Notes: a model not told the origin generated them from the letters alone. Positions 38,006 through 47,566 are shown, counted from the stretch's first letter. The stretch: 64,000 nucleotides of DNA from Flectobacillus sp049240685 (GCF_049240685.1 NZ_JBMLSD010000425.1:1-64000), one strand, 5' to 3'. Made by a program: numbers and translations.

Positions 38006-38126
38006 GGTTTTTTGTTTTTCTTTGTAAAACAGCTACCGACTATTTTAAATTCGGACAAATAAAAAGTAACGCTCCGCCAGCTTTAGCGTGTAACTTTTAT
38101 AACTGATTTTTACCTAACAATTTAAT

Positions 38127-38504
38127 ATGACAAGTTTAGAGTCTTATCCATTTCATCCTAGTTTCGACAAAGAGTATATCGAAGAACTATTTGATAATGA
38201 GGCTTCATATTTTCTTGAGATTATGGATTTTTTTTTTGAAAATATCCCTACAGAATTATCAGAACTACGTGCTGCCTTTACGTCCAATGACTCTTTTGCT
38301 TTTGCAAAAAAATTACATAAAATGAGCTCAATGTTCGGATGTATTGGTCAAATAGAATTCAGTACAAAATGTAAGGAAGTAGAAAGGGCTTTCGAAGACA
38401 AACAAATATTCATCGTACCGAAAGAACAAATGATTGAAGAGCTAGAGGAATTATTGCTGCACATAAAGCACGACTTTGAGCAAATAAAGCTGCTATCTGT
38501 ATAA
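38127..38504 (+). CDS. Hpt-domain phosphotransfer protein
   Basis: 125 aa, all-helical. FAKKLHKMSSMFGCIGQ carries the expected phospho-accepting His64 (pattern AHKxKSS/G-like), preceded by FLEIMDFFFENIPTELSELR as in Hpt four-helix bundles. It has no other domain. It can pass phosphate between a hybrid kinase and a receiver such as the one encoded 494 bp downstream. The intergenic region between them (38505-38997) has no gene. It shares two short strings with 28817-28857 (agtaaaaggaaagat and aatagtatatcagttat), perhaps bits of another worn repeat. Confidence 0.85.
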   Translation: MTSLESYPFHPSFDKEYIEELFDNEASYFLEIMDFFFENIPTELSELRAAFTSNDSFAFAKKLHKMSSMFGCIGQIEFSTKCKEVERAFEDKQIFIVPKEQMIEELEELLLHIKHDFEQIKLLSV

Positions 38505-38997
38505 AAATGTAATTTTGTGGCCCAAATGGTTGTCATTTTATTTTCACTAATAATCCAAGGTTATGGAGAGCATGGCTGTCAAATACCTTTGAATAGGTAA
38601 CACGAAGTTGTGAGTCAATAGTATATCAGTTATCCAAATGCCCTCATAATCGGTAGAAGACTATCAAAGTTTAGTATAGATAACTTACATATTTACTTTT
38701 ACTTAAAAGGAATTTAAAGAACCAGTTGGGCTATTTTTAGGACTAAAGCTCAAATACTTTCATAAATAAATTATGTCGTACAGTTTTTGGAAAAAAAACG
38801 ATTGTACGGTTATTAATAAAAGAAATTTTAACATTAGATTCACAATTCTAATTAATACTAGTTGAGTAAAAGGAAAGATAAAATAATATATCTGTAAAAC
38901 ACTTTGAAGTTATCCTGCTAATCCTGAGTGTATTCCAAAAACTGATATATTATCAACAATAACTTCTTTTACTAATCGACCCAATTTTTAGGATATT

Positions 38998-39363
38998 ATG
39001 AAAATACTTATTGCCGAGGATGAAGCTCTCTTATTGAAATTGCTAGTAGATAAATTTAAAAGGGAAAACTACGAAGTCACAGGTTGTCAAAACGGTTTAG
39101 AAGCAATCGATTTATTTGATCAGATACAACCTGATATTGTAATCACAGATTTGCAAATGCCATTTTCGGGTGGATATGAGCTGATATTTCATATTCGCAA
39201 AACCCGTTCAGCACATACGCCAATTATTGTACTTTCTAGCACCAATGTGGAAGACAAAATTGTATCTTCTCTCGAACTAGGCGCAAATGATTTTGTAGAA
39301 AAACCCTTTCGATTCAACGAACTAATTATTCGAGTTAAAAGATTATTGGAAACAACAGTTTAG
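38998..39363 (+). CDS. Single-domain response regulator at the head of the HEAT/GT2 operon
   Basis: 121 aa, a bare receiver: LIAEDEALL, IVITDLQMPFSGG with Asp51, IVLSST, and FVEKPFRFNEL with the Lys. It ends 48 bp before the ATG of the HEAT-repeat gene, on the same strand. It may therefore control the polysaccharide synthase by direct contact, since there is no DNA-binding domain. The Hpt protein upstream could phosphorylate it. That pairing is inference. Confidence 0.92.
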   Translation: MKILIAEDEALLLKLLVDKFKRENYEVTGCQNGLEAIDLFDQIQPDIVITDLQMPFSGGYELIFHIRKTRSAHTPIIVLSSTNVEDKIVSSLELGANDFVEKPFRFNELIIRVKRLLETTV

Positions 39364-39411
39364 CAAATTGTTGTCGACCTTATTGTTTTATTGCCGTTTC
39401 TCTCAAAATTT

Positions 39412-40503
39412 ATGTCAAACATACCTCTTCATATCCAAAGATTGATATTTTTCATTCTATGCATAGCGGCTATCCTTTTGGTAGTGGACGTGGTAATTAT
39501 GTTTAGGATATTGAGAGAAAAAATCATTGCTAAGAATAGTGCTAAACGAAGAGCCGAAATAAGGGAAATCATCCAACAATATATTACGGCTTGGCTAATG
39601 GAGGAAGATTTGAACATTCATGAATTCATGAACCAAGAAATGCCTAATTACTTTTCGGATATACAATTAAAGTTTAAAATTTTCAGAGATATTCTGTACG
39701 AAGAAATCTTTAATGCTAATAAAGTACTACTCGGCGACGACCAGCGTAAAATCAAAGAATTGTATACATTTTTTGGCTTTGAGCAAAAAGTAAAAAAAGA
39801 ATTCTTTCGCTACAAATGGTATAAGTTGGTCAATGCTACAAATGACCTTTTGGCGATTAAGGCTCTTGAAAACTCAACCATGTTTTCTGAACTATTAACC
39901 CACGAAAATCAATTTGTCAGACTCGTTGCCATCAAAGCGGAGATTTCTATGGGAGGCGATCAGGTAGAAATTCTATCCGAAATCAACTTCCCGCTTTCTG
40001 ATTGGGAAATATACGAAATCATTAGTTTTTTGAAAAGAAGCCAATTCAAACATATTCCTAATCTCAGTAAACTCATAAATCATGAATCTGTTACTCTCAA
40101 AATACTCGGCCTCAAATTAGCCAATATTTTTCAAGAACTCGATTTGGAAATGAACCCTTACGAATTTATTGTTCATCCAAATCATAAAGTAAGAGCTTCT
40201 GTGGTAGAATATTTGGCAGAATGTGGCAGTAGTGAGTATCTCAATGAGCTAAAACGTAGATTTGCAGCAGAAGAAGAAATCGTAAAAATAGCGATTCTCA
40301 AATATATTTCGTTGCATGGCACAGATGATGATGTTCCCTTTATTTTTAATAGATTAAAAGATGCCTTTCCTGCAATTAGAGTGAAAGCAGCCGAAACACT
40401 GCAAAACATGAATTCAAATAGTGTTTCATTCTTGTCTTATTTAGAATCAAACGGTGATAAATCAGACCAACGTTTGGCAATTCATGTATTAAACAAATTT
40501 TAG
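39412..40503 (+). CDS. Membrane-anchored HEAT-repeat protein
   Basis: 363 aa from ATG 39412; a TTG at 39391 would add seven residues but is less likely. One membrane helix near the start (LIFFILCIAAILLVVDVVIMF) is followed by a basic, helical domain. The C-terminal half has HEAT/armadillo-like units (VRLVAIKAEISMGG, LKILGLKLANIFQEL, VRASVVEYLAECGSSEYLNEL, VRVKAAETLQNM-like). It stops 4 bp before the GT2 gene, so the two are translated together. A scaffold or regulatory subunit of the synthase is the natural guess, in the place PgaD holds in Pga systems, without sequence similarity to it. Confidence 0.85.
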   Translation: MSNIPLHIQRLIFFILCIAAILLVVDVVIMFRILREKIIAKNSAKRRAEIREIIQQYITAWLMEEDLNIHEFMNQEMPNYFSDIQLKFKIFRDILYEEIFNANKVLLGDDQRKIKELYTFFGFEQKVKKEFFRYKWYKLVNATNDLLAIKALENSTMFSELLTHENQFVRLVAIKAEISMGGDQVEILSEINFPLSDWEIYEIISFLKRSQFKHIPNLSKLINHESVTLKILGLKLANIFQELDLEMNPYEFIVHPNHKVRASVVEYLAECGSSEYLNELKRRFAAEEEIVKIAILKYISLHGTDDDVPFIFNRLKDAFPAIRVKAAETLQNMNSNSVSFLSYLESNGDKSDQRLAIHVLNKF

Positions 40504-40507
40504 ACGG

Positions 40508-41944
40508 ATGCTAACATACTTTTCTTACTTTATACAATTTGGTCTTTTTATATACTGTATGATGATTTTTTTATCATACATCCTGATGAGCATCCGTTCG
40601 TGGAAAATCCTTAAACATCACAAACAGGCCAATTTGAATATAGATTTTAACGCTTTTCGACAAAACCCCTATTTACCGTCTATATCTGTAGTAGCACCTG
40701 CGTATAACGAAGGAGTTACTATCGTCGAAAATATTCGTTCGCTTTTGTCGCTGGGTTACAACAACTTAACACTAATTATCGTCAACGATGGCAGTAAAGA
40801 TGATACCCTAGAAAAGGCCATTAAATTTTATGATTTAGAAAAAGTAGATTATTATTTCGAATATCGACTACCCTGTAATGAAATCAAGGCAATCTATAAA
40901 TCAAAGAACAAAGCTTTTAAAAAGCTTATAGTAGTAGATAAGGCCAATGGAGGCAAAGCCGATGCCCTCAATGCTGGAATCAATATCTCCTATTCTGATT
41001 ATTTTGCCTGTGTGGATGTGGATTGTTTGTTGGAAGAGAATGCTTTCGAACACCTCATTTATCCCGTAATCAATAGCCACAAAGAAGTGGTTGCCGTTGG
41101 TGGAATCGTTTGGCTCAATAACGATGCAGAAGTGTATCATGGACACATGGTAAAACTACAAGTCCCAAACAAATTTCTACCAAGAATACAATTGATAGAA
41201 TATTTTAGGGCTTTTCTATTAGGACGAACGGCCTGGAGCTCAATCAATGGATTACTTTTAATTTCGGGAGCTTTTGGTATCTTTCATCGTGAGCGAGTGA
41301 TTGAGGCGGGAGGATACAACAAAAAAACCGTCGGGGAAGATATGGAGCTGGTGATTCGATTACACAAATTAATGCTAAATAAAAAACTTCCGTATGAGGT
41401 AGCGTATGTACCAACACCACTATGTTGGACAGAAGCCCCTACAACCAAAACAATCCTCTCTCGCCAAAGAAATAGATGGGCGCGGGGTACAGCCGAATGT
41501 CTGATGCTTCACCGTGATATGATTGGAAGAAAAAAATATGGAATTATTGGAATGCTAAGTTTTCCGTATTGGCTTATTGCAGAATGGTTTGGCCCCTTTA
41601 TCGAAGCTTTTGGGCTCATTTTTACAGTGATAATGATTTTACTGGGGTATATCAACATCTTCTTTTTTATAGCCATGTTGGGGCTGGTGTTTTCGATGTC
41701 ACTATTTTTCTCAATATTGGCCATACAGGCACAAGAAACATTCTTTAATCGATACTCAGAACCAAAAGAGGTGGGTCGACTATTCGTTACAGCGATTTTG
41801 GAGCCGTTTATCTACCATCCCCTCACGGTTTATTGGGCTATTAAAGGCAATTATGACTTATTTTTTAAGAAAACACACTCTTGGGGCGAAATGACAAGAA
41901 CGGGATATGCCACCAATACAAACGCACCCAAAAAACCCGCCTAA
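40508..41944 (+). CDS. Processive family-2 glycosyltransferase (PgaC/NodC/hyaluronan-synthase-like)
   Basis: 478 aa. N-terminal membrane helix, a GT-A catalytic domain and C-terminal membrane helices (about 350-425). All hallmarks are present: PAYNEG, NDGSKDD (Asp94), DVD at 170-172, GED at 276-278 and the processive-synthase motif Q320-RNR-W324. This predicts a cell-surface beta-linked polysaccharide made from a UDP-sugar and extruded through the inner membrane. The monomer (GlcNAc, glucose or other) cannot be read. The upstream receiver and HEAT protein suggest post-translational control; no PilZ domain is present. The TPR-YaiO barrel at 32224 would complete export. Confidence 0.93.
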   Translation: MLTYFSYFIQFGLFIYCMMIFLSYILMSIRSWKILKHHKQANLNIDFNAFRQNPYLPSISVVAPAYNEGVTIVENIRSLLSLGYNNLTLIIVNDGSKDDTLEKAIKFYDLEKVDYYFEYRLPCNEIKAIYKSKNKAFKKLIVVDKANGGKADALNAGINISYSDYFACVDVDCLLEENAFEHLIYPVINSHKEVVAVGGIVWLNNDAEVYHGHMVKLQVPNKFLPRIQLIEYFRAFLLGRTAWSSINGLLLISGAFGIFHRERVIEAGGYNKKTVGEDMELVIRLHKLMLNKKLPYEVAYVPTPLCWTEAPTTKTILSRQRNRWARGTAECLMLHRDMIGRKKYGIIGMLSFPYWLIAEWFGPFIEAFGLIFTVIMILLGYINIFFFIAMLGLVFSMSLFFSILAIQAQETFFNRYSEPKEVGRLFVTAILEPFIYHPLTVYWAIKGNYDLFFKKTHSWGEMTRTGYATNTNAPKKPA

Positions 41945-41965
41945 AATAGGGGAGAATACATTTTA

Positions 41966-42020
41966 AAACTTAAGGGGTTGAATAATAGTGTATAAATCTA
42001 TTATTCAACCCCTTAAGTTT
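41966..42020. terminator. Strong intrinsic terminator after the GT2 gene
   Basis: Perfect 23-bp stem (arms 41966-41988 and 41998-42020, core AAGGGGTTGAATAATAG) with a 9-base loop, followed by a T-rich stretch (tttcttgtttt). It ends the receiver-HEAT-GT2 operon. Confidence 0.88.
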
Positions 42021-42042
42021 TTCTTGTTTTCAAGCTTTCATA

Positions 42043-42050
42043 TAAATTTG
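42043..42050 (+). promoter_or_regulatory. Candidate promoter for the TonB-like gene
   Basis: TAAATTTG matches TAnnTTTG; a TTG at 42024-42026 lies 16 bp upstream, close to the usual spacing for a -33 element. It begins just after the preceding terminator, and the ATG follows at 42072. Confidence 0.5.
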
Positions 42051-42071
42051 TATTATATGATACCTTAACCC

Positions 42072-42782
42072 ATGAAAACATACCAAGAAAAACTAGAAAA
42101 TCAAGAAAATGTTCAAATTGCCCTATTGTGGACTCTCCTTATCGCTATTTCAATGTTTTATGGAGCTATGAAATTGCCAATATGGCAACAAGAAACAATT
42201 ACAAATAATCGAATCATTTATATACTACCCCCACCAACCAATGAGGTTGAGAATAATTCCGCGCAAAAAGTTTTTATCAAACAACCCAGACTCAAAGAGG
42301 CTACTGGCCCTGCGGCTCCAAAAAGAAAATCTACCGAGTCAGGGGGCGCAGAATCTTCATTCAAAAAAAGTAGCCCATACAAAGTACCCAATGCCAAGCT
42401 TCCAAGCTCAAACGATAACAATAAAGGATATAGTCCCAATCCAAAAGCTTTTTTGCCAGATTATGGGGTTCAAAGAGGAGACGGAAAAATTTATGGTTTA
42501 GATAATTTTTATTTATCCAGAGAACCGCTCTTTTCGGATAGGTCGGGTGAAGTGGGTAAAATAGTTTTTAAAATAACCGTTGATCAATATGGACATATCG
42601 AAAATATACAAACTATGAATACCACCATGACAAAAGGAATAACTGAACTCTACAAAAATGATATCCGAAGAGGTGCGCAGTTTTCACCCAAATTACAAGA
42701 AGGAAAAAGTGTTGGTGAATATTCGGTTGGGTATCTAACCATTACTGTTAAACTAAACGGCGTGTCAAGCACTTTGTATTGA
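42072..42782 (+). CDS. TonB-like protein (periplasm-spanning, C-terminal TonB fold)
   Basis: 236 aa. One membrane helix (about 17-36, IALLWTLLIAISMFYGAMKL), a Pro/Lys/Ser-rich spacer (about 50-140), and a C-terminal domain with GEVGKIVFKITVDQYGHIENIQ and FSPKLQEGKSVGEYSVGYLTITVKL, the pattern of TonB C-terminal domains (VxVxFxVdxxGxi...pxxxpg). It lacks the ExbB/ExbD partners nearby. It may energise a TonB receptor such as the one at 50049, or belong to the polysaccharide locus. It has its own promoter after a terminator, so I do not place it in the GT2 operon. Confidence 0.75.
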   Translation: MKTYQEKLENQENVQIALLWTLLIAISMFYGAMKLPIWQQETITNNRIIYILPPPTNEVENNSAQKVFIKQPRLKEATGPAAPKRKSTESGGAESSFKKSSPYKVPNAKLPSSNDNNKGYSPNPKAFLPDYGVQRGDGKIYGLDNFYLSREPLFSDRSGEVGKIVFKITVDQYGHIENIQTMNTTMTKGITELYKNDIRRGAQFSPKLQEGKSVGEYSVGYLTITVKLNGVSSTLY

Positions 42783-43134
42783 CATTCTATAAAATAAATT
42801 CATCAATGAACTATATTTTTATTAGTTTAAATAAAATATGTATTTTTACTTTTCTAAATAAGTATCTTTTATGAATTCTTCACGTATTAAATAAGTAACC
42901 CAATTAAAATAAATTTGTATTTTGTTCAAAGTACCTAGTAATTTTAATTTTAAAAATTATAACGCTGCCAAGCCCTAAGTAGTAAGTTTCGTCATGCGCC
43001 AAAGGCGAAACCCCTTGAATTGCTAAAATCTGTATAGCTATCATCAACCAACGTTGACTTAGCTGTTGAGGTCTTTGTGCATATACAAAGATAATGTTGG
43101 GTACACTACCTCAATTTTACGTAACAAACTACTT
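42783..43134. other. Gene-free stretch with a possible promoter
   Basis: A TAnnTTTG match (TAAATTTG, 42910-42917) lies 218 bp before the ATG at 43135; if used it gives a long leader. The stretch gctgccaagccctaag...gccaaaggcgaaacccctt (about 42965-43015) is GC-richer than its surroundings, but I find no clear RNA structure or gene. Confidence 0.35.
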
Positions 43135-44841
43135 ATGAAAAAACCACTCTTACCAAGCAACGAATCTGCTAGATTAGAAGCCTTGAGGAGTTATGTGATT
43201 CTCGATACCTTACCAGAAAGAGATTATGACTCAATTACTCAAATCGCTCAAGAGATTTGTCAAACTCCGATAAGCCTTATCAGCTTGATTGATAAGGATA
43301 GGCAGTGGTTTAAATCTGTGAAAGGATTAGAAGCACAAGAAACCCCGCGTGAATTATCTTTTTGCGGACATACAATACTAAACCCAAATGAACCTCTGAT
43401 TGTGGAAAATGCCTCGGAGGATGAACGTTTCTTTGATAATCCTTTTGTAACCAATGACCCTGGTGTACAGTTTTATGCTGGAGTACCACTTGTTACTTCT
43501 ATGGGATATGCTTTGGGTACACTTTGTGTGCTCGACAGCAAACCGCGTTCGCTGGAAGACGACCAAATTGAGGCCTTGAAAGCTCTGGCCAACCAAGTGA
43601 TTAATCAATTTGAACTTCGTAAAAAAACTTTACAACTGGAAAAAATTAAGGAAGATTTAGAAATTAAAAATAAGGAACTCGAACAAGCAAAGTTGAATTT
43701 GGAGGAAGCTTTAAAGGCTAAATCGGTATTTCTATCGATGATGAGCCACGAAATCCGTACTCCTTTGCATTCTATTCTTGGAAATATCCATTTATTGCTC
43801 GAAGAACAACCCCGAAAAGAGCAAGAGGCGCCTCTGAAAGTATTAAAATTTACAGGAGAAACTCTCCTGTCGATAATCAATGATATTCTGGATTACAGCA
43901 AACTAGAGGCACAAAAAGTTCAAATCGAAAAAATTCCTTTTAATCTTATCGATTTGTTAAACAATATTGTCGAAATTAACTGGCATCGTTCGAAAGAGAA
44001 AGGAAATAAACTAATATTAGATTTGGACGCCAACATTCCTGCATTTCTGGAAGGCGACCCAACAAGATTAGTACAGGTTATCAATAATTTGGTATCTAAT
44101 GCCGTTAAATTCACCAAAAACGGAGAGATAACACTCAAAGTAGGAGTCCTTGCAAAAGCAGAAAAAGAAGTCGAACTTAAATTTGAAGTAATTGATACGG
44201 GCATTGGTATCTCAGAAGATTCATTACCTAATATCTTTGATGAGTTTGCTCAAGCTTCAGCCCTTACTACTCGGCAATTTGGGGGCACCGGACTCGGTCT
44301 CGCCATTATTAAACGTATTTTGCAGTTATTCGATAGTGAAATTTACGTAACTAGCAAACTGAATGAAGGTTCTAATTTTTATTTTACTATCAAATTCAAC
44401 ATCGCCGAAAATCAAAACTACTCGATTAAGGAGTTAACCGACTTCGATTTTAGAGGATATCAAGTACTTGCAGTGGATGATAATGAAATCAATCTAAAGA
44501 TTATTGCTAGGAATTTGCTCAAAAAAGGAATTAATGTAGACACAACGGCTTCTCCACTTGAGGCTCTTCAACTTATTTCATCAGGCAAAAACTACGATTT
44601 GGCCATCATTGATTTACAAATGCCCGAAATGAACGGCTTCGAGCTTAGCAAAGAGATTCGAAAAATTAATCAAACCCTGACTATTATCGCTAGCTCGGCA
44701 GACAATAATTCTGAAACAATCAAAGAGGCATTCGAGATAGGAATGAATGACTATCTACTCAAGCCTCATACAGCCGAAGAGCTTTATTTACTTTTGGCAA
44801 AACATCTTCGTTATCAACACGACCAAATAATCAATACTTAG
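43135..44841 (+). CDS. GAF hybrid histidine kinase with C-terminal receiver
   Basis: 568 aa from ATG 43135 (MKKPLLPSNESAR). An in-frame TTG at 43066 would add 23 residues of poor character and is rejected. The GAF domain (about 20-165) contains the typical run ETPRELSFCGHTILN and FYAGVPLV...LGTLCVLD. Coiled coil; HisKA with MMSHEIRTPLHSILGN (His205); HATPase (about 305-420) with N box LVSNAVKFTK, G1 DTGIGIS and G2 GTGLGLAIIKRI; receiver (about 440-560) with AVDDNEIN, Asp493 in AIIDLQMPEMNG and YLLKPHTAEEL. As a hybrid it needs an Hpt partner; the only Hpt in the window is at 38127. Followed by a terminator. Confidence 0.93.
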   Translation: MKKPLLPSNESARLEALRSYVILDTLPERDYDSITQIAQEICQTPISLISLIDKDRQWFKSVKGLEAQETPRELSFCGHTILNPNEPLIVENASEDERFFDNPFVTNDPGVQFYAGVPLVTSMGYALGTLCVLDSKPRSLEDDQIEALKALANQVINQFELRKKTLQLEKIKEDLEIKNKELEQAKLNLEEALKAKSVFLSMMSHEIRTPLHSILGNIHLLLEEQPRKEQEAPLKVLKFTGETLLSIINDILDYSKLEAQKVQIEKIPFNLIDLLNNIVEINWHRSKEKGNKLILDLDANIPAFLEGDPTRLVQVINNLVSNAVKFTKNGEITLKVGVLAKAEKEVELKFEVIDTGIGISEDSLPNIFDEFAQASALTTRQFGGTGLGLAIIKRILQLFDSEIYVTSKLNEGSNFYFTIKFNIAENQNYSIKELTDFDFRGYQVLAVDDNEINLKIIARNLLKKGINVDTTASPLEALQLISSGKNYDLAIIDLQMPEMNGFELSKEIRKINQTLTIIASSADNNSETIKEAFEIGMNDYLLKPHTAEELYLLLAKHLRYQHDQIINT

Positions 44842-44873
44842 TGAAGATTTTGGTATTATGTCTATAATTGACG

Positions 44874-44916
44874 AAATTCGTAATCGGTTTGTATAAATGG
44901 GTTACGAATTTTTTCA
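44874..44916 (+). terminator. Intrinsic terminator of the GAF hybrid kinase
   Basis: Arms 44874-44883 (AAATTCGTAA) and 44902-44911 are complementary, with an 18-base loop and a T-run after. The rest of 44842-45185 has no gene or repeat that I recognise. Confidence 0.65.
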
Positions 44917-45185
44917 AATTTATACAAATTAAATCTGATGTGCTTCTATCAAAACTTTATTTATTCTTGAATTTTACCCATATACAATTTCTAGTAAAAT
45001 TCATTTTTCTACAAATATAGACGAATGTCTATCCGTAAAAATATTATAGCAACTGAATCAGTAGCCAATAAATAAGCTTATGCTTCGTTTATTTCATTTT
45101 GTAATGAAATAATTCCTATCCACTATCTGAAAACTTCCTAAAACTTACAATTGAATTTTTGATTTGAGTAAAACCACACTTTGTT

Positions 45186-47045
45186 ATGAAAACAATCCAA
45201 GAGTCTTGGAGTCAGGATGGATATTTAGATATTCCTAACTTTTGGGCATGGGACTTAAAAAGCAATACCTTTTCTATTTCGGATAACGTAAATGCTGTTT
45301 TAGCTCTTCCTTCCCAAACAATTAACAGTTTAGATACGCTTAAAAAACGCTTATTTTCGGTAGATAGTAAGTGGCTTGAGATTGACTATATAAAAGAATT
45401 TACTCATCATAAAGACTACTTTGAGAGAAAGATTAGACTTTATAATGTAGAAAACAAATTTCAATTTTTTCAAATAAATGGGTACGTAGTAGCTCGCGAT
45501 GAAAAACACAATGCTACACAAATAAAAGGTACTTTTACGCATTTTTCCTATTTGGTCGAACACCCAGAAATAGTGCCCAAAGCGCCTCACCAAGCATCCG
45601 AATTTGAATCCATAATAGCTGGAATCGAGGCAGGAATATGGAATTGGGACCTTCAATTTGATACAATATGGTGGTCAAGTAAATTTTATCAATTACTCGG
45701 ATACAATAACGATGAAATTCCGTCGTCTTTCAACACTTTTTTCAACACAATCCTTCATCAGGACGACAAGGACAAAGTTGAACAATTATTGTGGGAGCAC
45801 CTTTATCAGCGCAAACCCTACAAATTGGAAGTTAGACTTCTTACCAAAGAAGGAGAATATAAGTGGTTTCAAACCTCAGGACAAGCCATTTGGGACACCG
45901 AAGGAAAGCCCGTTAAAATGGCTGGGTCGATTATAGATATCAACGAAAAGGTAAATAACCGTATTTCGGTCTTAAAAAGTGAATTTTTATTAAATGAATC
46001 TTCAAAACTTGCACGTATAGGTGCATGGGAAGTAGATTTAAAAACGCGCAAAGTATCTTGGTCTGATAGTACGAAGGCAATTCATGAGTTTCCTGTCGAA
46101 ATGGCCATACCCTCCCTAGAAGAGGCATTTCAATACTATCCAGAACAATCAAGGGAACTCATTGCGAAGGCTTTTGACGAAACCGTAATCACTGGGAAAG
46201 TATTCGATATTAATTGTGAGTTTATTACACATTTGCAAAATATAATTTGGGTAAGAGTAATAGGAAGCCCATTATTCGATGCTCAAAACAATATTATCGG
46301 CGTTCGTGGAGTAATAAAAGATATTCATGAGGAAAAGCAAAAAGAACTTTTTTTACAAGAATCTTTAAAAATCATCCATGAACAAAACAAAAAATTGCTA
46401 AATTTTGCTCATATTGTGTCGCATAATCTAAGGTCGCATACTGGCAACCTCGAAATGATTAGCAATCTAATAGAAGAATGTAACTCAGAGCAAGAACAAA
46501 ATCTCTTGTTAGACAATGTTCAGCAAATCTCAAAGCAATTGAGTGAAACAATTGCTCAATTGAACGAAGTGCTCATAATACAGTCGCAAGTTCAGCAACC
46601 AAAAGTTAGCATTCATTTTGAAGAGGTTTTTCAAAAAGTCAAAAATCAACTTCAAGATGAATTAGCACTAAGCAAGGCAAATATAGAAGCAAATTTTGAG
46701 GCTTGCGAAGATGTACTATATATTCCTGCCTATTTGGAAAGTATCTTCTTCAATCTTCTTGCCAATGCTATTCAATTTCGAAAGCTAGAAATACAACCAC
46801 TAATCACAATTTCTACAAAAATTGAGAACCATAAAACCGTACTCGAAATCAAGGATAATGGTGTAGGAATCGATCTAGAAAAATATAAATTTAAGCTTTT
46901 TGGCATGCATAATACCTTTCATAAAAACACTAGTGGAAAAGGATTTGGATTGTTTTTAATCAAAAATCAATTGGATCTAATGGGTAGTGAGATAGAGGTA
47001 ATAAGTCAAGAACACATTGGTACAACATTTAAGATTACATTTTGA
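45186..47045 (+). CDS. Three-PAS sensor histidine kinase
   Basis: 619 aa, soluble. PAS domains at about 15-125 (weak), 140-260 and 270-385; the last two are PAS_3 type (GIWNWDLQFDTIWWSSKFY; GAWEVDLKTRKVSWSDS). HisKA is of the Bacteroidota SHNLRSH type (FAHIVSHNLRSHTGNLEMI, His413). HATPase has N box LLANAIQFR, G1 DNGVGID and G2 GKGFGLFLIKNQ. Its last codon overlaps the start of the receiver gene by 4 bp, so kinase and receiver are a pair. The same layout (PAS kinase then bare receiver) occurs at the left edge of the window. Confidence 0.93.
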   Translation: MKTIQESWSQDGYLDIPNFWAWDLKSNTFSISDNVNAVLALPSQTINSLDTLKKRLFSVDSKWLEIDYIKEFTHHKDYFERKIRLYNVENKFQFFQINGYVVARDEKHNATQIKGTFTHFSYLVEHPEIVPKAPHQASEFESIIAGIEAGIWNWDLQFDTIWWSSKFYQLLGYNNDEIPSSFNTFFNTILHQDDKDKVEQLLWEHLYQRKPYKLEVRLLTKEGEYKWFQTSGQAIWDTEGKPVKMAGSIIDINEKVNNRISVLKSEFLLNESSKLARIGAWEVDLKTRKVSWSDSTKAIHEFPVEMAIPSLEEAFQYYPEQSRELIAKAFDETVITGKVFDINCEFITHLQNIIWVRVIGSPLFDAQNNIIGVRGVIKDIHEEKQKELFLQESLKIIHEQNKKLLNFAHIVSHNLRSHTGNLEMISNLIEECNSEQEQNLLLDNVQQISKQLSETIAQLNEVLIIQSQVQQPKVSIHFEEVFQKVKNQLQDELALSKANIEANFEACEDVLYIPAYLESIFFNLLANAIQFRKLEIQPLITISTKIENHKTVLEIKDNGVGIDLEKYKFKLFGMHNTFHKNTSGKGFGLFLIKNQLDLMGSEIEVISQEHIGTTFKITF

Positions 47046-47446
47046 TGAAACCTGTAGAAACTATTTGTGTCATAGATGACGACAACATTTATGGCTTTTG
47101 GGTAAAAAAATTATTGGTCTCCAAGAACTTTTGTAAAAGCTTAATCATTTTCGAAAATGGCTTAGCAGGTTTCAATTATTTCAATGAGCTCAAGGATGCT
47201 GATGGAGTAATTCCCGATTTGATTTTATTAGACATAAATATGCCAGTCATGGACGGATGGGAGTTTTTGGAAGAGTTTTCCAAAATAAAGGAGAAATTTG
47301 ATAAGGATATTCCGATTTATGTCGTAAGCTCATCGATAAATCCAGCCGATATAGAACGAGCAAAGGGATTTGAGGAAGTAAACGGATTTATTACAAAACC
47401 ATTAACTTTTGATAATTTGAAACAAATCAAGTTATTCCAAGATTAA
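47042..47446 (+). CDS. Single-domain response regulator paired with the PAS kinase
   Basis: 134 aa, a bare receiver: TICVIDDDNIYG, LILLDINMPVMDGWEF with Asp64, YVVSSS, and FITKPLTFDNL with the Lys. ATGA overlap with the kinase gene. It resembles the truncated receiver at 1-295 (MM start, LDxNMPxMxGWxFLE, SSSI). No output domain. Confidence 0.93.
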   Translation: MMKPVETICVIDDDNIYGFWVKKLLVSKNFCKSLIIFENGLAGFNYFNELKDADGVIPDLILLDINMPVMDGWEFLEEFSKIKEKFDKDIPIYVVSSSINPADIERAKGFEEVNGFITKPLTFDNLKQIKLFQD

Positions 47447-47448
47447 AT

Positions 47449-47488
47449 AAAGAAAAGGGTATTTTGTAGCGAAATACCCTTTTTCTTT
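47449..47488 (+). terminator. Intrinsic terminator of the kinase-receiver pair
   Basis: Stem AAAGAAAAGGGTATTT against AAATACCCTTTTTCTTT (one extra T on the right arm), 7-base loop, directly after the receiver stop codon. Confidence 0.85.
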
Positions 47489-47566
47489 GTAAAATAGTTG
47501 TGTATTCATAAAGCCAAAACCTACCATTGAATATAGTACGAATAAGTAATCTTAATCTTGAATATT

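Noticed and set aside
39391..39411. TTG start for the HEAT-repeat protein
   Set aside because: ATG at 39412 gives a normal N-terminus ahead of the membrane helix; the same reasoning replaces TTG or GTG starts at 34720, 43066, 47558 and 50025.
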